Assembly: GCF_001550375.1 (NCBI RefSeq)
Contig: NZ_LRTR01000276.1
Span: 52,377-116,376, forward strand
Direction of reading: 5' to 3'
DNA length: 64,000 nt
From: Streptomyces europaeiscabiei
GTDB lineage: Bacteria; Actinomycetota; Actinomycetes; Streptomycetales; Streptomycetaceae
The notes beneath the pieces were generated by a model, which was not told the DNA's origin, searched no databases, and saw only the letters and a program-made list of their open reading frames with translations. The translations under genes and the position numbers were made by a program. Shown here one piece after another: positions 63,925 through 64,000 of the stretch (positions are counted from its first letter, which is position 1; every line of letters begins with the position of its first letter).

Positions 63925-64000
63925 TCAGGCGGCGAGGGCGAAGGCGGGCGCTGCGGTCGGCGGGCCGCGCCGGACGAGCGTGTGCTGGAGGGCGGTCGTC
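63925..64000 (-). CDS. Partial gene entering from the right edge
   Basis: The minus strand reads ...TTALQHTLVRRGPPTAAPAFALAA then stop at 63925. The codons have G/C third positions, as expected for coding Streptomyces DNA. Only 25 residues are visible, so the product cannot be named. The gene would lie upstream of ycnI on the same strand. Confidence 0.4.
   Translation of the reverse strand, partial: TTALQHTLVRRGPPTAAPAFALAA

Overview
The window is a stretch of Streptomyces chromosome (very high GC, GTG/TTG starts, SsgA/SsgR sporulation proteins, twin-arginine DyP peroxidase DtpA, FemX) from the core region close to the replication origin. The strongest positional clue is a set of centromere-like parS sites: nine exact copies of GTTTCACGTGAAAC and two copies with one changed base, spread over 59 kb. 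This fits the ParB-loaded region that surrounds oriC in Streptomyces. As far as I can recall it, the gene order follows the S. coelicolor SCO3902 to SCO3966 region. I see no insertion sequence, prophage or CRISPR array.

Layout. 1-8 kb: a GT87-type membrane glycosyltransferase; a FemX-type peptidoglycan bridge enzyme with an alanine-racemase-fold protein; the rpsF-ssb-rpsR-rplI operon; a MATE exporter. 8-23.5 kb: dnaB behind DnaA boxes, a serine hydrolase, a MarR/GNAT pair divergent from an MFS exporter, a double GNAT protein, a globin-reductase fusion, a Nudix hydrolase, LysR, a three-gene unit (holin-like protein, ptpA, cystathionine gamma-lyase-like enzyme), and the sporulation pair ssgR-ssgA. 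23.5-33.8 kb: a YibE/F exporter-like protein with a His-rich tail, thiC under a TPP riboswitch, a TerD-VWA fusion, a hypothetical membrane protein, a phosphoesterase, a LacI regulator and hisC. 33.9-40.3 kb: cydA-cydB-cydCD behind a perfect Rex operator. 40.7-48.8 kb: an M23 peptidase, a Cof phosphatase, an F420-type oxidoreductase, kptA, a MerR regulator, an EphD-like hydrolase-SDR fusion and an M24 peptidase. 49-53.7 kb: a four-gene ABC exporter operon, a small hypothetical gene and tRNA-Ser(GCU). 54-58 kb: serS with a second Cof phosphatase, a dense DnaA-box cluster, and pheA. 58-64 kb: an extracytoplasmic copper locus (ycnI, sco, PCuAC chaperone, copC-copD fusion, dtpA) that should deliver copper and supply a secreted peroxidase; a truncated gene enters at the right edge.

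The most unusual theme is how parS sites are placed inside other functional sequence. One lies within the peripheral P3 arm of the thiC riboswitch, one encodes part of a conserved DyP-peroxidase motif in dtpA, one holds the probable start codon of cydCD, and one sits in the loop of a convergent terminator. The two variant sites carry the same base change; on the transcribed strand of the neighbouring gene this keeps an RNA hairpin through a G-U pair. Three groups of DnaA boxes (upstream of dnaB, between kptA and a MerR gene, and between serS and pheA) add a second replication-linked layer.
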